The position numbers and the translations under genes were made by a program. This document shows, one piece after another, positions 19,707 through 29,016 of a stretch of DNA of 64,000 nucleotides. Every line of letters starts with the position of its first letter. The stretch's first letter is position 1. The stretch spans positions 1 through 64,000 of the forward strand of contig JAVJRN010000031.1 in the NCBI GenBank assembly GCA_040218415.1. Direction: 5' to 3'. The stretch is from JAVJRN01 sp040218415. GTDB lineage: Bacteria > Bacteroidota > Bacteroidia > Cytophagales > Cyclobacteriaceae. The notes beneath the pieces are model-generated. The model made no database searches. It was not told the origin of the DNA and saw only the letters and a list, made by a program, of their open reading frames with translations.

Positions 19707-20678
19707 ATGAAAAATTTTATCACCGCCATATTGATCATTATATCATTCTGTGCGAATGCTCAGAACGTAGTGATCTCAGGGTCTGAGTCTACTGCGGATC
19801 CCTCAGCCATGCTGGATGTACAGTCTAAGAATAAGGGAATGCTGATTCCCAGATTAACAATTACCGAACGGTTAGCAATTAATAATCCAGCCACAGGGTT
19901 GATCGTGTATCAAACCAATGATGTAACAGGATTCTATTATTACGATGGAGCGGTATGGACCGCTTTTGTCAACACAAAGGAGATTTCTCATTTCGGAAGT
20001 GGAAGAGTCATCACGGGCACAGAGCGGGATTCCTTAAAGTCAGCCTTACAAACAGAGGTAGATCCTGTTTTTAGTGCTCATGTTGCCAGCAATATTACCA
20101 ATTCAGGTAGCAATAAAGTGATTACCACTGCCGAAAGAACTTTACTCAATAGTTCTTTTATCCCAGTGGGAACGATTATCTCCTTTGCAGGAGATACTAG
20201 CAAAATCCCTGATGGTTGGACAATCTGTGATGGGCGTCCATTGCTAAGAAATGAATACGCCGCATTATTTGCAGTAATCTCTGCCAACTGGGGCGTAGGT
20301 GACGGTTTAAACACCTTCAATATTCCTGATCTTAGAGGGATGTTTTTAAGAGGAACTGATTTGGGAAGCATGAATGACCCAGATTCGGATAGCCGTTTTG
20401 GCGGGCTATCCTCAGATAAGGTGGGGAGTTCACAGGATGATGCGTTTCAAGGGCATTGGCATGAAGTGAGATCAAAAACGTCCAATATGCCAATAACATT
20501 TCCTAACGGTGGAGTAATAGGTTACTCAGGTGACACTCCTCCCAATGCACCACCAATCGGTGCAGCAGAATATCAAATAGCCAAAAATCCCATTGATGAT
20601 GGAACTAATGGAACACCAAGAACCTCCTCGGAAACCCGACCTAAAAACGCTTATGTCAACTATATCATCAAATACTGA
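19707..20678 (+). CDS. exported tail-collar-domain protein, first of a tandem pair
   Basis: 323 residues with a signal peptide (cleavage near NAQNVV). The N-terminal repeat AMLDVQSKNKGMLIPRLT is common in secreted Bacteroidota proteins. The C-terminal half (~152-323) is a phage tail collar-like domain: GTIISFAGDTSKIPDGW, CDGRPLLRNEYAALF, NIPDLRGMFLRGTD and a closing NAYVNYIIKY. Collar domains are found in tail fibres and in cell-surface proteins. No phage genes are nearby, so a secreted fibre-like role is preferred. It is followed after 16 bases by a paralog of the same layout. Confidence 0.82.
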   Translation: MKNFITAILIIISFCANAQNVVISGSESTADPSAMLDVQSKNKGMLIPRLTITERLAINNPATGLIVYQTNDVTGFYYYDGAVWTAFVNTKEISHFGSGRVITGTERDSLKSALQTEVDPVFSAHVASNITNSGSNKVITTAERTLLNSSFIPVGTIISFAGDTSKIPDGWTICDGRPLLRNEYAALFAVISANWGVGDGLNTFNIPDLRGMFLRGTDLGSMNDPDSDSRFGGLSSDKVGSSQDDAFQGHWHEVRSKTSNMPITFPNGGVIGYSGDTPPNAPPIGAAEYQIAKNPIDDGTNGTPRTSSETRPKNAYVNYIIKY

Positions 20679-20694
20679 CCAATCAAAACTTATT

Positions 20695-21672
20695 ATGAAA
20701 CAATTACTAACAACGATCTTAATACTCACCGCATTATGGACTACAGCTCAAAATGTGGTCATCTCCGAGTCCGAATCTACGGCAGATGCTAGCGCAATTC
20801 TAGATGTGCAATCCAGCTCCAAAGGATTGTTATTACCACGCTTGACTGAGCAACAGCGAACAACTATTGCGAAACCAGCTGCGGGACTTTTAGTTTATCA
20901 GGTTGATAACTCAGATGGGTTTTATTTTTACGATGGTACGGTTTGGGTACATCTTACCACTGATCAAAACATAGCCGCTGATATCACAGATGCGGGAAGC
21001 GGGAAAGTGATTACTTATACAGAGCGTAGCAATTTAGAAGCACTGATTGCTAGTGATGCAGCTAATATTGAAACTGCAGGTAGTGGCGATGTGATTACTG
21101 ATGTTGAGAGAACCATGTTGAGTTCAGCTTTGCAGCAGGAAACCGATCCTTTGTTCACAGCAAGTCAATCATCATTGAATCCTGTGGGAACGATCATCGC
21201 TTTTGCAGGAGATACCAGCAAAATCCCTGATGGCTGGATGATCTGTGATGGACGACCTTTGCTGAGAAATGCCTTTTCTCAACTCTATGATGTGATAGGT
21301 GTCAACTGGGGAGTGGGTGATGGTGTCAATACCTTCAATGTTCCTGATTTGCGTGGGCAGTTTTTGAGGGGTACAGATCAAGGTGCTGGGAATGATCTTG
21401 ATTCGTCAAAGAGGTTAGGAGGGAGTTTGATAGATCAAGTTGGTAGTGTTCAACAAGATGCAATTGTCAACATAACAGGAACGATAATTGGCTCCAATCC
21501 TAATCAGTCGGCGAACGGTGCTTTTAGGGCTTCACCATTTTCAGCGGCATTACCCAACCAATGGGGAGGTAGACCAGGTATAATTTGGACTTTTGATGCG
21601 TCAAATCAGGTTAATGTAGGATCTGATGTGAGACCCAAAAATGCCTATGTCAATTATATCATCAAATTCTAA
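20695..21672 (+). CDS. exported tail-collar-domain protein, second of a tandem pair
   Basis: 325 residues; the ATG at 20695 is chosen because it starts the signal peptide MKQLLTTILILTALWTTAQ, whereas earlier start codons run into the previous gene. Same architecture as the gene before: AILDVQSSSKGLLLPRLT, then GTIIAFAGDTSKIPDGW, VPDLRGQFLRGTD and NAYVNYIIKF. The two differ most near the C-terminus, just before the final motif, as expected for a binding face. Tandem duplication is evident. It lies 11 bases before the PKD lipoprotein. Confidence 0.82.
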   Translation: MKQLLTTILILTALWTTAQNVVISESESTADASAILDVQSSSKGLLLPRLTEQQRTTIAKPAAGLLVYQVDNSDGFYFYDGTVWVHLTTDQNIAADITDAGSGKVITYTERSNLEALIASDAANIETAGSGDVITDVERTMLSSALQQETDPLFTASQSSLNPVGTIIAFAGDTSKIPDGWMICDGRPLLRNAFSQLYDVIGVNWGVGDGVNTFNVPDLRGQFLRGTDQGAGNDLDSSKRLGGSLIDQVGSVQQDAIVNITGTIIGSNPNQSANGAFRASPFSAALPNQWGGRPGIIWTFDASNQVNVGSDVRPKNAYVNYIIKF

Positions 21673-21683
21673 CTGATCTTAAT

Positions 21684-23627
21684 ATGAAAAATATCATTAA
21701 TAATAACTTGAAAATCACCCTACTCATTGGTGCTTTGGCATTTCTGCCAGCTATGATGAGCTGTGGAGGAGATGAAGGAGACTTAACATTTTCTGGAACA
21801 GTTTCAGGTACTGTAACAGACAAGGTGTCTGGCAATCCAATTGGATCAGCCCGCATAGAACTTAAGCAAGGGGGAACAACTATTCAAAGCACAGTTACCG
21901 GCACGGATGGTAATTACTCCATGACAGATGAGGTAAAAGGTGAGGAATCCTACACTATTCTGGCAAGTGCAAATGGATATGAGGATGTTACAATTAACAC
22001 ATTCAGCCTCACGTCAGGAAATAATACTAAGGAAGCTGATATTCAACTCACTCCAAAAACACCAGAGCTGGAGGTAGTTTATCCGGATAATCAGACACAG
22101 TTGAACATAGAAGGCGGAGTATTGAGAGGTACCGTGACAATTCGCAATAGCGGAGAAGGGGTGTTGACCTATACGGATCTGGGAACTCCAGCTTGGATGT
22201 CAGCTGCGGATGAGGACGGAAACCGACAAGGTACGATAGCTGGGAATGGAGGCTCGGAAACCATAACCATCATAGTTGATCCTGTGGAAGTACAGAATTT
22301 TATTAATAACAACAATCAGACGACAGGTACCGTCAGCATAGATACTGACCAGAATGTTAACGGTGATAAAGAAATCACTGTTAATTTCACCTATGTTCCC
22401 GATAACCAACCACCTTCCAAGGCAACAATTTCTTTTAGTCCTGCCCAAGGCCCATACCTGATGCGACAGCTGATCACCTTTGAGGCTACTGACTTGGAAG
22501 ATGACAATGATCAACCGGAAGACTTAAAGGTTAGTTGGAATTTTGGAGAAGCCAATGGCTTTACCACTCCATCTACCGCCAAATCCGTCACCAATAGATA
22601 TGTGGCCGCAGGAACATATACAGTCTCCATGAGAGTTATTGATAGTGAGGGCGCAGAGCTTACGGTTACAGAGTCAATCATCATTAAAACAAACGACGCT
22701 CCTACCTCCGGAAGTCTTCAGATTGATCTTTCTGCTGCAGACCTCTTTGTGAATACGGATATTACTTTCTCGGCGATCAACTGGACAGATGATCAGCTCG
22801 ACGAATTGAGCCAGTTGAGTTATTCCTGGGACTTTGGAGATGGTTCCTCAGGTACGGAATTCAGTCCAAGTAACGTGTCACGATCATTTAGTTATGCCAC
22901 TCAGGGAAGCTATGTTGTTACTCTCACGGTGAGAGACTTGGATAATGGCACAGCTGCTGCCACCAATACTTTTGTGGTTAAACCGGTCTCAGATCCATCA
23001 GTTTCTACCTCGGCAGTTGAAACCAGCGATCGGGGTAGCAATTATGCCATTGTCAGCGGAGAGATTACCGATATTGGCAATGGCTCTTCTGGCATTCAGG
23101 ATTATGGCTTTGTCATTGGCACTTCATCAGGTTCTACTTTGGAAAATAACATAGATAAAGTTCATTTTGGCACCAGAACGGATCTCGGCTCTTTTGCCGT
23201 CAGATTCGACGGGCTATTTGCTACCACTACGTATTTTGTTCGGTCATTTGCGCTCAATGAGTCAGGCAATGTGGTTTATGGCAATGAGCGGGACTTTAGA
23301 ACTACCATCCCCGTAGCGCCACTTCCGATTACGGTCAATCAGATTACCAGTATTACTCAGACAACAGCTAAAGTTGAGGTACTGCTGAATAACCTGGGTA
23401 TTGGCATAACCATCAGCGAGATCGGCATAGTGGTCAACGAAAGTGCATCGGGTAATCCAACTTTGGATTCCAACCAGATCAAAGAGCGCACAACAAGTAA
23501 TCAGGTAGGAACAGCCGAGCTCAATCTCTCTGGTTTAACGGCAGGTAATACCTACCGAGTCACTGCTTATGTGCTCACATCCGATGGGTCCATATTAAGC
23601 ACTCCATTCATATTCACTACTAACTAA
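21684..23627 (+). CDS. PKD-domain lipoprotein
   Basis: 647 residues. The leader ends in AMMSC, a lipobox. A carboxypeptidase-regulatory-like domain comes first (VSGNPIGSARIELKQGG). A BACON-like domain follows near 130-215 (TPAWMSAADEDGN). Two PKD domains lie at about 240-450: VSWNFGEAN with VAAGTYTVSMRV, and YSWDFGDGSSG with ATQGSYVVTLTV. The C-terminal part has fibronectin-like repeats (VETSDRGSNYAIVSGEITD; AELNLSGLTAGNTYRVTAYV). A surface-exposed adhesin-like role is likely. The gene sits in the packed run of exported proteins, 8 bases before the next. Confidence 0.82.
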   Translation: MKNIINNNLKITLLIGALAFLPAMMSCGGDEGDLTFSGTVSGTVTDKVSGNPIGSARIELKQGGTTIQSTVTGTDGNYSMTDEVKGEESYTILASANGYEDVTINTFSLTSGNNTKEADIQLTPKTPELEVVYPDNQTQLNIEGGVLRGTVTIRNSGEGVLTYTDLGTPAWMSAADEDGNRQGTIAGNGGSETITIIVDPVEVQNFINNNNQTTGTVSIDTDQNVNGDKEITVNFTYVPDNQPPSKATISFSPAQGPYLMRQLITFEATDLEDDNDQPEDLKVSWNFGEANGFTTPSTAKSVTNRYVAAGTYTVSMRVIDSEGAELTVTESIIIKTNDAPTSGSLQIDLSAADLFVNTDITFSAINWTDDQLDELSQLSYSWDFGDGSSGTEFSPSNVSRSFSYATQGSYVVTLTVRDLDNGTAAATNTFVVKPVSDPSVSTSAVETSDRGSNYAIVSGEITDIGNGSSGIQDYGFVIGTSSGSTLENNIDKVHFGTRTDLGSFAVRFDGLFATTTYFVRSFALNESGNVVYGNERDFRTTIPVAPLPITVNQITSITQTTAKVEVLLNNLGIGITISEIGIVVNESASGNPTLDSNQIKERTTSNQVGTAELNLSGLTAGNTYRVTAYVLTSDGSILSTPFIFTTN

Positions 23628-23635
23628 TCATTGAC

Positions 23636-25186
23636 ATGAAAACGTTTTTATATAGTTTATCAATATTTCTAATCCTGAGTGCCTCAGCTCAGGTAATTGT
23701 CAACCAAGGTGCTTATATCGCCACCTCTGGGGGTGTCTATTTGAGCACGGAGGGGTTATCTAATGAATCACGTGGCAACATTCATTTTGGAGAGGGTAAC
23801 ACGATAATTTCAGGTGCCTTAATCAATGATGGATCTGTGAATGTTAATGGCTCATTGGCAATAGATGGAGGCATCACCAATAGCAGTGAACTGATCATCG
23901 GCAATTATGGATCACTACTGAACAAAGGAACTGTTGCAGGTGCAGACCTTACGCTTAATAAAAGCATTTTAGCCAATGGTCCAAAGTACTTATCCTCTCC
24001 AGTGGTAGGAGCGCTTTCAGCTGCTTTCAATGGAGCGTTTCTTTATAAATACGATGAGGTCAATTCTGATTGGAATGCAGTTACTTCAACTTCAGAAGTC
24101 TTACAAACCATGAATGGTTATTCAGCACAGTTCATTTCAGACAAGGAATTGAGTTTTTCAGGACTGACAAATACTGGCGATTTAACCAAGTCATTGAGTG
24201 CTGCAGGTGATGGCTGGAATCTGCTTGGAAATCCATATCCCAGTGCATTTGACTGGGATAAGGTAGAGCTCACAAACGTTGGTAACGCCATTTACATGTG
24301 GAATTCATCGGGTCAAAATTACACCACCTATTTGGGATCAGCCAGTGAGGCTGGAGTAGCCGTTAACGTAGATAGAGCAACGGATGCGAGTATCGTACCT
24401 AAAATGCAAGCATTTTTTGTGAAGGCTAGTGGGACTAGTCCGACGGTTGAACTAAAAAATGATTCGAGAGTGCATAGCACCAAAGAGGTAGTAGGTAATG
24501 AAAGAATGCTAAATGCTCCAGAACAGTGCATAAGGTTAAGGATAGTCGGTAAGTATTACTCAGACGAAATAGCCATTCGTGTACATCCAAAAGCCACTGC
24601 TGGTTTTGACCCAGAGTTAGATGCCTTCAAACTACTGTCGCCTGCTCCGGAGATACCGCAGTTATATTCTTATAATGCGAACAACGAGCAAATGGCCATC
24701 AATAGTTTCCATATTGTGGATGGGCAAATGACCATTCCAATTGGTCTGATTACTCCTGACAATAATGAATGGCTAATCGAAACGGTGGAATCCACATTGG
24801 GGTATACAGAAGTCTTCCTATATGATCGACTAAAAGACAAAGCTATTTCCATTGTTTTGGAGCCTTATGCTTTTCAAGGAACACAGTCCACTTTGGATGA
24901 ACGCTTTGAGCTAAGATTTGTCAATAGTATCACAGGTTTTGATCTCGATTTTAAGGAACTGAGCATTTTAAGTTTAAAAAGTGGGATTTCCTTCCGTAAC
25001 ATTCCGAATACTCAAAATACTGAAATCACTGTTTTTGAACTTAGTGGCAGGAAGCTACTGAAGCAATCGCTCACGCTGCATCAGGACGAGACATTTACTT
25101 ACCAGCCAAAATTACCAACTGGTATATATATCTATAACCTCGTGTTTGGGGGTGAATTGTTTGAAGGAAGAATGAAAATTGAATAA
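23636..25186 (+). CDS. T9SS-sorted secreted protein
   Basis: 516 residues with signal peptide MKTFLYSLSIFLILSASAQ. The N-terminal ~90 residues repeat short beta-strand phrases (NDGSVNVNGSLAIDGGITN), suggesting a beta-helix start. The middle has GWNLLGNPYPSAFDWDKV, seen in many secreted Bacteroidota proteins. The C-terminal 70 residues (VFELSGRKLLKQSLT; LPTGIYIYNLVFGGELFEG) resemble a type A sorting domain of the type IX secretion system. It is the last gene before a strong terminator, and probably ends the transcription unit. Confidence 0.8.
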   Translation: MKTFLYSLSIFLILSASAQVIVNQGAYIATSGGVYLSTEGLSNESRGNIHFGEGNTIISGALINDGSVNVNGSLAIDGGITNSSELIIGNYGSLLNKGTVAGADLTLNKSILANGPKYLSSPVVGALSAAFNGAFLYKYDEVNSDWNAVTSTSEVLQTMNGYSAQFISDKELSFSGLTNTGDLTKSLSAAGDGWNLLGNPYPSAFDWDKVELTNVGNAIYMWNSSGQNYTTYLGSASEAGVAVNVDRATDASIVPKMQAFFVKASGTSPTVELKNDSRVHSTKEVVGNERMLNAPEQCIRLRIVGKYYSDEIAIRVHPKATAGFDPELDAFKLLSPAPEIPQLYSYNANNEQMAINSFHIVDGQMTIPIGLITPDNNEWLIETVESTLGYTEVFLYDRLKDKAISIVLEPYAFQGTQSTLDERFELRFVNSITGFDLDFKELSILSLKSGISFRNIPNTQNTEITVFELSGRKLLKQSLTLHQDETFTYQPKLPTGIYIYNLVFGGELFEGRMKIE

Positions 25187-25244
25187 TGACTTTGTTTATA
25201 ATAGGTTGTAGGGCATCACATGATGTGTCTTCATATTATGTTGG

Positions 25245-25270
25245 AAGACACCCTCTTGGGTGTCTTTTTT
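25245..25270 (+). terminator. rho-independent terminator ending the exported-protein run
   Basis: aagacaccc pairs perfectly with gggtgtctt around a four-base loop, followed by a T run. It lies 59 bases after the T9SS gene. Confidence 0.9.
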
Positions 25271-25479
25271 AATAAATTATTTACGAATCGCTACACATAA
25301 ATTTGCAGGTATTATGTGTCTTTGGAGCAATCGTGTATACATGCCCACTCGCGCTAAATTTACTTTTTAAAGACTCATTTAGAAGTTGCCAAAGAGGCTC
25401 AGTTTAAAAAATGTCCCTCTAGTAGTAGAGCGCCCGATAAAACTTAGATTATGCAAGGGTATGCCCATTATTATAGTTC

Positions 25480-25647
25480 CTAGGGTGTCATTCTCTTATC
25501 TCTAGGTGCAGGAAATATTTGATGCGCGCTCAACCACCTGTTCATGGTGTAGTGCTTTCGATAGTAAACTGAATAGATGTATTCATCCACGACCTCTAAA
25601 ACAGAGCATTTAGCAGGCTTGTCCAAGTTCCCGCCTTCACCCATCAT
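25480..25647 (-). CDS. possible short protein (55 residues) or gene remnant in the pckA upstream region
   Basis: A minus-strand frame opens with ATGATG at 25647 and stops at 25480. The product has coding-like composition: MMGEGGNLDKPAKC, VVDEYIYSVYYRKHY and FPAPRDKRMTP. No homology is recognised and there is no clear ribosome site. Immediately upstream the frame is closed, so it is either a small gene or the tail of a decayed one. The rest of 25271-25940 shows no other gene. Confidence 0.4.
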   Translation of the reverse strand: MMGEGGNLDKPAKCSVLEVVDEYIYSVYYRKHYTMNRWLSAHQIFPAPRDKRMTP

Positions 25648-25940
25648 ATTCAGATAAAAATTTAATAAATCTTTTCAAAATTGCTTTTAATACAATGTAT
25701 CAGCTCGATGCAATGGTTTAGTTTGTAGTCATTCTAATCACTGTAATTTCATTTTTTGTGTAGCTATTCCATATATTGTATAGCAGATAAATTTTAATAA
25801 TAAATTAGCGCAATGTTTTCCATTTATACCTTGTAACGTAACAAAAATCATACAACAAGCTGAGAATCGTCAGTAAACCGCTCCCTAACATTCCAGAACT
25901 TAAGGAAGAATTAAATGTCTATCAATAAAAGCAATTTATC

Positions 25941-27572
25941 ATGGAAGCAGTGTTAGAAGCGAACGCAATCGGATTAGAACAGTATGGTATCAAAGATGCC
26001 ATCATCAACTGGAACTTATCTCCAGCTGAACTTCAAAAGATTACCATAGATCAAGGAATGGGTGAGGAAACCAATAATGGAACTCTGGCTGTCAATACAG
26101 GAAAGTTCACTGGTCGCTCTCCGCAAGACAGGTTTTTGGTCAAAGATGACTATACCAAAGACAGAGTGTGGTGGGGTAAAATTAATAAGCCTATCTCGCC
26201 AGAAAATTTTGACAAACTTCAAGAGGAGGTTGTCAAATATCTCTCTGGAAAAGAAATCTATGCAAGAGATGGATATGTATGTGCAGATCCGAAATATAGA
26301 ATGAATGTAAGGACAGTCACTGAGTATCCTTGGTCAAACTTCTTCGTCAATAGCATGTTTTTACGGCCCGATGAAAGTGAGTTGGAGAACTTCAATGAAG
26401 ATTGGTTGATTCTATGTGCTCCGGGATATGAATGCCCAGATCCAGCAGGTTTCGGAATCAGACAAGCCAATTTCTCTATTCTAAATTTCACCAAAAAGGT
26501 GGCCTTGGTGGGTGGTTCTGCTTACACAGGGGAGATGAAAAAAGGAATCTTTTCTGCCTTGAATATGATTCTTCCTACAGACAAAGATGTGCTCCCAATG
26601 CACTGCTCTGCCAATGTAGGTGAAGATGGAGATACAGCGATCTTCTTCGGATTATCGGGAACGGGTAAAACTACCCTATCAGCGGATCCGGGAAGAAAAT
26701 TAATTGGAGATGATGAACATGGATGGACCAACGAGAATAGAATTTTCAACTTTGAGGGAGGTTGCTATGCCAAAGTGATTGACTTGACTGAAGAAAAAGA
26801 ACCAGATATTTTTCGGGCTATTCGTCCGGGAGCCCTGCTAGAAAATGTGATCATCAATGATAAAGGTGAAGTGGACTATGAAGACAGCACTATCACTCAA
26901 AATACGCGAGTGAGCTATCCCATAGAACATATAGACAACATTCAAAATCCATCTTTTGGCGACAATCCTAAGAACATCTTCTTCTTAACTTGTGATGCTT
27001 TTGGCGTCTTACCTCCTGTTTCTAAGCTTACGCCTGGTCAAGCGGCATACCATTTCATCTCAGGCTATACCGCTAAAGTGGCGGGCACTGAAGCCGGAAT
27101 CACCGAACCAGTACCTTCTTTCTCTGCTTGCTTTGGATCACCGTTTATGCCACTGCATCCTACGGTCTATGCAGAGATGTTGAGCAAAAAAATGCAAGAG
27201 GCAGGCGTAAATGTATGGCTGGTCAACACCGGCTGGTCTGGAGGTCCTTACGGCATTGGATCTAGAATCAAACTTAAATATACCCGTCAGATGATCACGG
27301 AGATTCTGAATGGTAAGCTAGAGGACGTAGATTATGAGGAGCATCCAATATTTGGACTGCAAATGCCAAAATACATCCATGGAGTTCCTACCGAGATACT
27401 TGATCCTGTGAACACTTGGGTGCAAAAAGGTGCCTACATTCAAAAATCTATTCAGCTTGCTCATAGCTTCCATTTGAACTTTGAGAAATTTGAAAGCCAA
27501 GCTTCTGAGGAAATCAAGAATGGTGGACCACTTATTGATCAGCACCATCATCTTGAAGAACACATTGGATAA
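25941..27572 (+). CDS. pckA: phosphoenolpyruvate carboxykinase (ATP)
   Basis: 543 residues, normal length for ATP-dependent PEP carboxykinase, which converts oxaloacetate and ATP to phosphoenolpyruvate, ADP and CO2 in gluconeogenesis. The P-loop GLSGTGKTTLSADPGRK has its lysine at residue 243, and IGDDEHGW follows. The substrate-binding NTGKFTGRSPQDRF and the PCK signature region around VNTGWSGGPYGIG are present. It stands alone: the upstream 300 bases have no gene, and a terminator follows 24 bases after the stop. It is presumably under its own control. Confidence 0.97.
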   Translation: MEAVLEANAIGLEQYGIKDAIINWNLSPAELQKITIDQGMGEETNNGTLAVNTGKFTGRSPQDRFLVKDDYTKDRVWWGKINKPISPENFDKLQEEVVKYLSGKEIYARDGYVCADPKYRMNVRTVTEYPWSNFFVNSMFLRPDESELENFNEDWLILCAPGYECPDPAGFGIRQANFSILNFTKKVALVGGSAYTGEMKKGIFSALNMILPTDKDVLPMHCSANVGEDGDTAIFFGLSGTGKTTLSADPGRKLIGDDEHGWTNENRIFNFEGGCYAKVIDLTEEKEPDIFRAIRPGALLENVIINDKGEVDYEDSTITQNTRVSYPIEHIDNIQNPSFGDNPKNIFFLTCDAFGVLPPVSKLTPGQAAYHFISGYTAKVAGTEAGITEPVPSFSACFGSPFMPLHPTVYAEMLSKKMQEAGVNVWLVNTGWSGGPYGIGSRIKLKYTRQMITEILNGKLEDVDYEEHPIFGLQMPKYIHGVPTEILDPVNTWVQKGAYIQKSIQLAHSFHLNFEKFESQASEEIKNGGPLIDQHHHLEEHIG

Positions 27573-27595
27573 TTAAAACCTATTTCCCAAACATT

Positions 27596-27624
27596 AAGCC
27601 GAGCTAAAATCTCGGCTTTTTTTT
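27596..27624 (+). terminator. rho-independent terminator of pckA
   Basis: aagccgag pairs perfectly with ctcggctt around a seven-base loop; a run of T follows directly. Confidence 0.9.
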
Positions 27625-27871
27625 GCATTCTCCGAATGGAATCTGTCTCAACCAGACAGGTGCAAAATCCATGGCGTACGCTCAAATCTATCCTGAAATT
27701 TTAAGTGAAAGTTATCAAAATCCCTCATCTTTTAACGTAACCCCTAAATGATCTCACTAGCTCTGAGTGGAGCTTCGAACAAAAAAAAGAGATTTCACTG
27801 AAAGGTAAGACAGAACCAATGGCGCTAATGAGTGTATCTATTAGCAAAGGCCATTAGTATAAATTTTTCCT
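27625..27871. other. intergenic stretch without gene
   Basis: Sequence between the pckA terminator and the promoter motif of the next gene. Apart from a small ctgtct/agacag dyad I see nothing. Confidence 0.5.
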
Positions 27872-27888
27872 AAAGTCTTTACACATTC
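27872..27888 (+). promoter_or_regulatory. 17-base motif shared with the promoter at 33810
   Basis: aaagtctttacacattc lies 40 bases before the ATG of the 164-residue membrane protein. The identical 17 bases occur at 33810-33826, 37 bases before another gene of the cluster. Both may be a promoter core or binding site of a shared regulator. Confidence 0.55.
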
Positions 27889-27927
27889 TAGCCTCAGTTG
27901 TCAAAGGGAAAACTAAACTGAACTATT

Positions 27928-28422
27928 ATGTATCTGGAAAATTTTACAATTATCAATTTACAGGCGGTCATAGGTACCATCAGCATTATCATAGGATTTA
28001 GATGGTGGATTCAGCCGCGGCTAGCCAAGCTCTCCATTCAGGACGCGCTACTACCTCTGGTATTCTTAAACACCTTCCGCTATTTGGGTTTATCCTTTAT
28101 GGCCAAGGAGCAATTTTATGATGGATTCCCTGCTGATTTCCTCAATACCGTAGGTATTTGGGATCTGTCCACCGCAATTCTTGCCATCATTGCGGCTATT
28201 GCATTAAGGAACAGATGGAGTTTTGCTATTCCTCTCGTTTGGGTATTTAATATCGTTGGATTCACTGATCTGGTCGTAGCTTTCCCACAGTTCTTTGGCT
28301 TAAAACTTTACGATCACGACTTAGGCTTTATCTGGCTAATGTTTGTTACTTATGGTTTGACGACCTTCTTGAGCCACATCTATATTTTCATTAGACTGAT
28401 CAAAAATTTAAGAAAGAAATAA
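27928..28422 (+). CDS. four-helix membrane protein, first of a tandem paralog pair
   Basis: 164 residues, strongly hydrophobic with about four to five membrane helices. It shares conserved phrases with the next gene: KLSIQDALLPLVFLNTFRYL against KLSIYDALVPMVLIHGLRYL, and LVWVFNIVGFTDLVVAFPQ against LTWVFNLVGFTDLVVAFPQ. The two probably form a complex or duplicate function. Conserved Asp in IQDA and FTDL lie in or near membranes. No family recognised. It opens the accessory cluster and has the shared 17-base motif in its promoter. Confidence 0.8.
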   Translation: MYLENFTIINLQAVIGTISIIIGFRWWIQPRLAKLSIQDALLPLVFLNTFRYLGLSFMAKEQFYDGFPADFLNTVGIWDLSTAILAIIAAIALRNRWSFAIPLVWVFNIVGFTDLVVAFPQFFGLKLYDHDLGFIWLMFVTYGLTTFLSHIYIFIRLIKNLRKK

Positions 28423-28423
28423 A

Positions 28424-28924
28424 ATGAATAATTTCATCATTTTCCAAATGCAAGCCACTGCTGGCTTGCTCACCTTCTATTTTGCTTTTAAATGGTTCGT
28501 ATTTCCTAAACTAGCAAAACTAAGCATTTACGATGCATTGGTGCCGATGGTCCTTATTCATGGTCTCAGGTACCTCGGTATGGTGTTTATGGTCGATACA
28601 CAAGTTTATGATGCATTTCCAGATGATTTGGCTTTTACAGTAGGCGTCTGGGATTACAGCACAGCTATTCTGGCGGTAATTACGGCTTTTGCTCTGCGAA
28701 ACAAATGGAAATATGCGATTGCATTAACGTGGGTTTTCAACCTTGTTGGCTTCACAGATCTTGTTGTAGCATTCCCACAAGTCTTTGCTATTGAATTCTA
28801 TAATTATGATTTGGGTACGATGTGGTGGGCTTTTACGACTATTGGAGTGGTAAATGTCATCAGTCATTTCTACATTTTTTATCGCTTGATTAGAGCCCAT
28901 GTAATAGGTCTGAGCACTCAGTAA
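28424..28924 (+). CDS. four-helix membrane protein, second of a tandem paralog pair
   Basis: 166 residues. Same topology and motifs as the previous gene, one base away from its stop codon, hence a tandem duplication in one operon. The phrase GVWDYSTAILAVITAFALRNKW aligns to GIWDLSTAILAIIAAIALRNRW of the first copy. Function unknown. Confidence 0.8.
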   Translation: MNNFIIFQMQATAGLLTFYFAFKWFVFPKLAKLSIYDALVPMVLIHGLRYLGMVFMVDTQVYDAFPDDLAFTVGVWDYSTAILAVITAFALRNKWKYAIALTWVFNLVGFTDLVVAFPQVFAIEFYNYDLGTMWWAFTTIGVVNVISHFYIFYRLIRAHVIGLSTQ

Positions 28925-29016
28925 TAATGCAGAGTAAAACAAAACTGGTAATTTTATGTAAACTGCTATGTGAAGATTTCAGAGAAACCTACGTAAAAAA
29001 AGAATAAACTACGACA

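Noticed and set aside
19707..21672. Prophage tail genes.
   Set aside because: Only the collar domain is present, both genes have signal peptides, and no other phage genes exist nearby.
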